A DNA stretch of 64,000 nucleotides, from positions 1 to 64,000 of the forward strand of contig JBOFGV010000125.1 in assembly GCA_051649305.1 (NCBI GenBank). Direction: 5' to 3'. The DNA comes from JADCCX01 sp051649305 (lineage in GTDB: Bacteria > Pseudomonadota > Alphaproteobacteria > Rhizobiales > Beijerinckiaceae). Position numbers and translations under genes: made by a program. Each line of letters begins with the position of its first letter. The stretch's first letter is position 1. A model generated the notes under the pieces. The model was given only the letters and a program-made list of their open reading frames with translations, did no database searches and had not been told where the DNA came from. Below, piece after piece: positions 61,986 through 64,000 of this stretch.

Positions 61986-62297
61986 GCTATAACCGATGGA
62001 GAGAATGCGCTTTCGCACATCTTAGATATGATCCATGGTAATAAAATATTTCCATGGTATTGACATTGGCTTGCATAGTGATCCATGACAGCTGTCAGTT
62101 GCGCATCACGTTCAGGGCACTGGCGAGGTGTGGACGGGAGGATCACAAATGAAACGCTGTCACGCCTGGAAGCTTGTCGCGCTCAAGACCGTTAGCGTCA
62201 GCCTTTCGTTATCTCGCGCCGTTCATTTTAAACATGCAGTGCCCATAGCTGAGACGCGCATGACCGCGCGTCCTTTATTGAACAATAGGGGTTGTCC
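61986..62297. other. Regulatory and leader region upstream of pyruvate kinase
   Basis: 312 bp. It holds the second TCCATGG pair, a TTGACA (62060-62065) that could be a -35 box, an extra TCCATGA half-site at 62082, and a short reading frame with a strong ribosome site (listed separately). A clear -10 box is not seen. Confidence 0.5.
62032..62057. promoter_or_regulatory. TCCATGG pair upstream of pyruvate kinase
   Basis: TCCATGG at 62032-62038 and 62051-62057, starts 19 bp apart as at 61142-61167, with an AT-rich spacer in both. A TTGACA begins 3 bp after the second site, so a bound protein would sit just upstream of, or over, the promoter. Confidence 0.65.
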
Positions 62298-62319
62298 ATG
62301 CGTCGCCACCGCCGTGTAA
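62149..62319 (+). CDS. Possible short leader reading frame before pyruvate kinase
   Basis: 56 codons starting at ATG 62149 after an excellent GGGAGGATCACAA site, ending at 62319 inside pyk (22-bp overlap, different frame). The peptide is basic and Cys-containing and resembles no family. It could be a translated leader that couples to pyk, or a chance frame with a good ribosome site. Confidence 0.3.
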   Translation: MKRCHAWKLVALKTVSVSLSLSRAVHFKHAVPIAETRMTARPLLNNRGCPCVATAV

Positions 62320-63737
62320 AAATTCTTGCAACTCTCGGGCCGGCATCCTCCAGCAAGGAAATGATCAGCAAACTGTTCATAGCCGGCGTGGATGTCTTCC
62401 GCCTCAACATGAGCCATCTGCCCCGTGAGAAACTCGGGGATATGGTTCACTTGTTGCGTGATCTCGAAAAGGAGTTCCGACGCCCGGTCGGCATTCTGGT
62501 TGATCTGCAAGGCCCAAAGCTGCGTGTTGGAAACTTTGAAGACGAAGCAAGTGTGCAACTGCAAGGCGGCATGAAGTTCAGACTGGATGCCAACCCGATG
62601 CGGGGTGATTCAAGCCGCGTCTGTCTTCCGCATCCTGAAATCCTGAATGCGCTGGAGCCAGGGCATACTTTGATCCTGGATGACGGCAAACTGAGGCTTG
62701 TTGTTGAATCTGCTGCACCGGATGAGGTGACTGCGCGTGTGGTTGTGGGGGGAATGCTCAAATCCCGCAAGGGCATCAGCTTGCCAGATACTGTTATCCC
62801 AGTCTCAGCCATGACCGAAAAGGACCGGGGAGATGCGGAAGCCGCTCTTCAGGCAGGTGTAGACTGGATTGCGCTATCGTTTGTGCAGCGCCCAGAGGAT
62901 ATTGCTGAACTTCGCCGGATCGTCGGGCGCAAGATATCGATCATGGCCAAAATAGAAAAGCCACAAGCTATTCAGCGTCTTGAGGCTATTGCTGAAGCCG
63001 CTGATGCGCTCATGGTTGCGCGTGGTGATCTTGGTGTGGAAATGCCACTCGAGAAAGTTCCCGGCGCACAAAAGAAGATTATTCGAACTGCAAGGAGCTT
63101 GGGTAAGCCGGTGGTTGTGGCAACCCAGATGCTTGAAAGCATGATCATTGCGCCTGTGCCAACACGGGCAGAGGTGTCTGATGTCGCAACCGCCGTTTAT
63201 GAAGGAGCGGATACCGTCATGCTGTCAGCCGAAAGTGCTTCCGGCCAGTTCCCGGTTGAAGCTGTTACCATGATGAACCGGATCATCGAGGAAACGGAAA
63301 ACGATCCCTCCCACCGTGATATGATCAACACCAAAAGAGCTTTGCCTGAAACAACCGGAGCGGATGCCATTGCAGCGTCTGCGCATCAGATTGCTGGCAC
63401 ACTCAACATCCGGACGATCTGCGCCTGGACATCATCGGGATCAACCGCCCTTCGCATTGGCCGCGAACGTCCTGATGCAACAGTCATTGCCTTGACGCCC
63501 AATGTTGCCACAGCACGCCAATTGAGCCTTGTCTGGGGTATACATCCTGTTCTGACAAAAGACGCCAGTGATGTGGAGGATATGGCCTCCCGTGCATGCA
63601 AGTTTGCGGTCAGGGAGGGTTTCGCTGCCGTTGGCGACCGCGTGACAATCATTGCCGGCGTACCCTTCGGTACGTCTGGTGCCACAAACATGGTGCGTAT
63701 CGCTTTTGTTGCGAAAGAGCATGCTGCATTGGCGTGA
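62298..63737 (+). CDS. pyk: Pyruvate kinase
   Basis: Converts phosphoenolpyruvate and ADP to pyruvate and ATP. 479 residues with RVKILATLGPAS, DLQGPKLRVG, the signature IMAKIEKPQAIQRLEAI carrying the catalytic Lys, VARGDLGVEMPLEKVP, and ADTVMLSAESASGQFP in the active barrel, and a C-terminal effector domain. ATG 62298 has AGGGG upstream; a TTG two codons earlier is not needed. It lies downstream of the glycerate regulator with the shared operator pair, suggesting a dedicated isozyme for glycerate use. Confidence 0.95.
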   Translation: MRRHRRVKILATLGPASSSKEMISKLFIAGVDVFRLNMSHLPREKLGDMVHLLRDLEKEFRRPVGILVDLQGPKLRVGNFEDEASVQLQGGMKFRLDANPMRGDSSRVCLPHPEILNALEPGHTLILDDGKLRLVVESAAPDEVTARVVVGGMLKSRKGISLPDTVIPVSAMTEKDRGDAEAALQAGVDWIALSFVQRPEDIAELRRIVGRKISIMAKIEKPQAIQRLEAIAEAADALMVARGDLGVEMPLEKVPGAQKKIIRTARSLGKPVVVATQMLESMIIAPVPTRAEVSDVATAVYEGADTVMLSAESASGQFPVEAVTMMNRIIEETENDPSHRDMINTKRALPETTGADAIAASAHQIAGTLNIRTICAWTSSGSTALRIGRERPDATVIALTPNVATARQLSLVWGIHPVLTKDASDVEDMASRACKFAVREGFAAVGDRVTIIAGVPFGTSGATNMVRIAFVAKEHAALA

Positions 63738-63808
63738 GACGTTATTGTTCGGTTTCTGCTTTGAATAGAAAAATTCAAACTTCATTGCGCACAAAAACAC
63801 CGTACCTT

Positions 63809-63836
63809 TTCATGCAGCACATCTGAGCTGCATGAA
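63809..63836 (+). terminator. Candidate terminator after pyruvate kinase
   Basis: TTCATGCAGC (63809-63818) pairs perfectly with GCTGCATGAA (63827-63836) around an 8-base loop, 71 bp after the pyk stop codon, followed by a short T-rich stretch (tgctttt). From here to base 64000 no gene is seen. Confidence 0.5.
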
Positions 63837-64000
63837 TGCTTTTGATTGAACCAGCGTACCCGGCGACTCCAGCTTATTTGAGGACCCATCTTGCGCTTCC
63901 ATAGTCAGCTGAGTTCCTGGACCAAGGCGCGGAGCAAGTTAACTATAGATACCTTGAAAATTCCCGGGGTCAAAAAACGACCTTGACGCGACACGACGTA

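Overview
The window looks like a chromosomal segment of an alphaproteobacterium, most likely of the order Hyphomicrobiales (Rhizobiales). The reasons are the core block phaC / lipoprotein / aminotransferase / hom / glpX / recJ, the urease layout with extra genes inserted among ureD, ureA, ureB and ureC, and the abundance of ABC and TRAP uptake systems. No transposase, integrase, CRISPR array or rRNA operon is visible. Three tRNA genes are present: Glu-TTC, Arg-ACG and Ile-CAT.

Layout. 1-8.7 kb is core metabolism: PHA synthase (cut by the left edge), a small lipoprotein, an aminotransferase, homoserine dehydrogenase, a secreted phytase-like esterase, GlpX and RecJ. At 8.8-12.1 kb a tRNA-Glu gene is followed by a compositionally distinct 3.2-kb segment carrying one RTX-repeat protein. 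A 14-bp copy of the tRNA 3' end bounds it on the far side, so it looks like a small integrated island. 12.3-20.6 kb is an eight-gene minus-strand operon: a LivFGHMK-type importer, acyl-CoA dehydrogenase, a zinc-independent MDR dehydrogenase and an acyl-CoA synthetase, with a divergent LysR regulator. It is probably uptake and CoA-dependent breakdown of an unidentified carboxylic acid. 21.8-29.6 kb is a complete glucuronate/fructuronate module (uxuA, uxaC, uxuB, a GntR regulator, a DctPQM TRAP importer) around a perfect 18-bp palindrome.

29.7-35.4 kb holds a membrane protein, a lytic-transglycosylase-like protein and a tightly coupled trio resembling the mycobacterial decaprenyl-phosphoryl-arabinose route: a UbiA-type prenyltransferase fused to a degenerate HAD domain, a DprE1-like oxidase and a polytopic GT-C-like protein. 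35.4-42.3 kb has a GMC oxidoreductase divergent from a peptide-type ABC importer. 42.3-51.8 kb is an exopolysaccharide cluster: GT4, GT2, Wzy/WaaL-like ligase, Wzz/GumC-like co-polymerase, a Tat-exported GH10 hydrolase, Wzx-like flippase, a DUF6492-like protein and a WecG/TagA transferase.

52-57.1 kb is a urease operon (ureD-ureA-[FmdE-like]-[His-rich one-helix peptide]-ureB-ureC-[secreted unknown]) without ureE, ureF or ureG in the window. It contains a large inverted-repeat element between ureB and ureC. 57.2-59.5 kb holds a membrane-anchored TAXI-type binding protein without TRAP permeases and a conserved unknown. 59.7-63.8 kb holds tRNA-Ile, glycerate 2-kinase, a divergent GntR regulator and pyruvate kinase. 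A repeated TCCATGG pair with 19-bp periodicity lies upstream of both kinases, which suggests one regulator controls the steps on either side of 2-phosphoglycerate to pyruvate.

The observations most worth following up are the shared TCCATGG operator pairs, the DprE1/UbiA-HAD/GT-C trio, the two exported metal-site-like proteins inside the urease operon, and the tRNA-Glu island.
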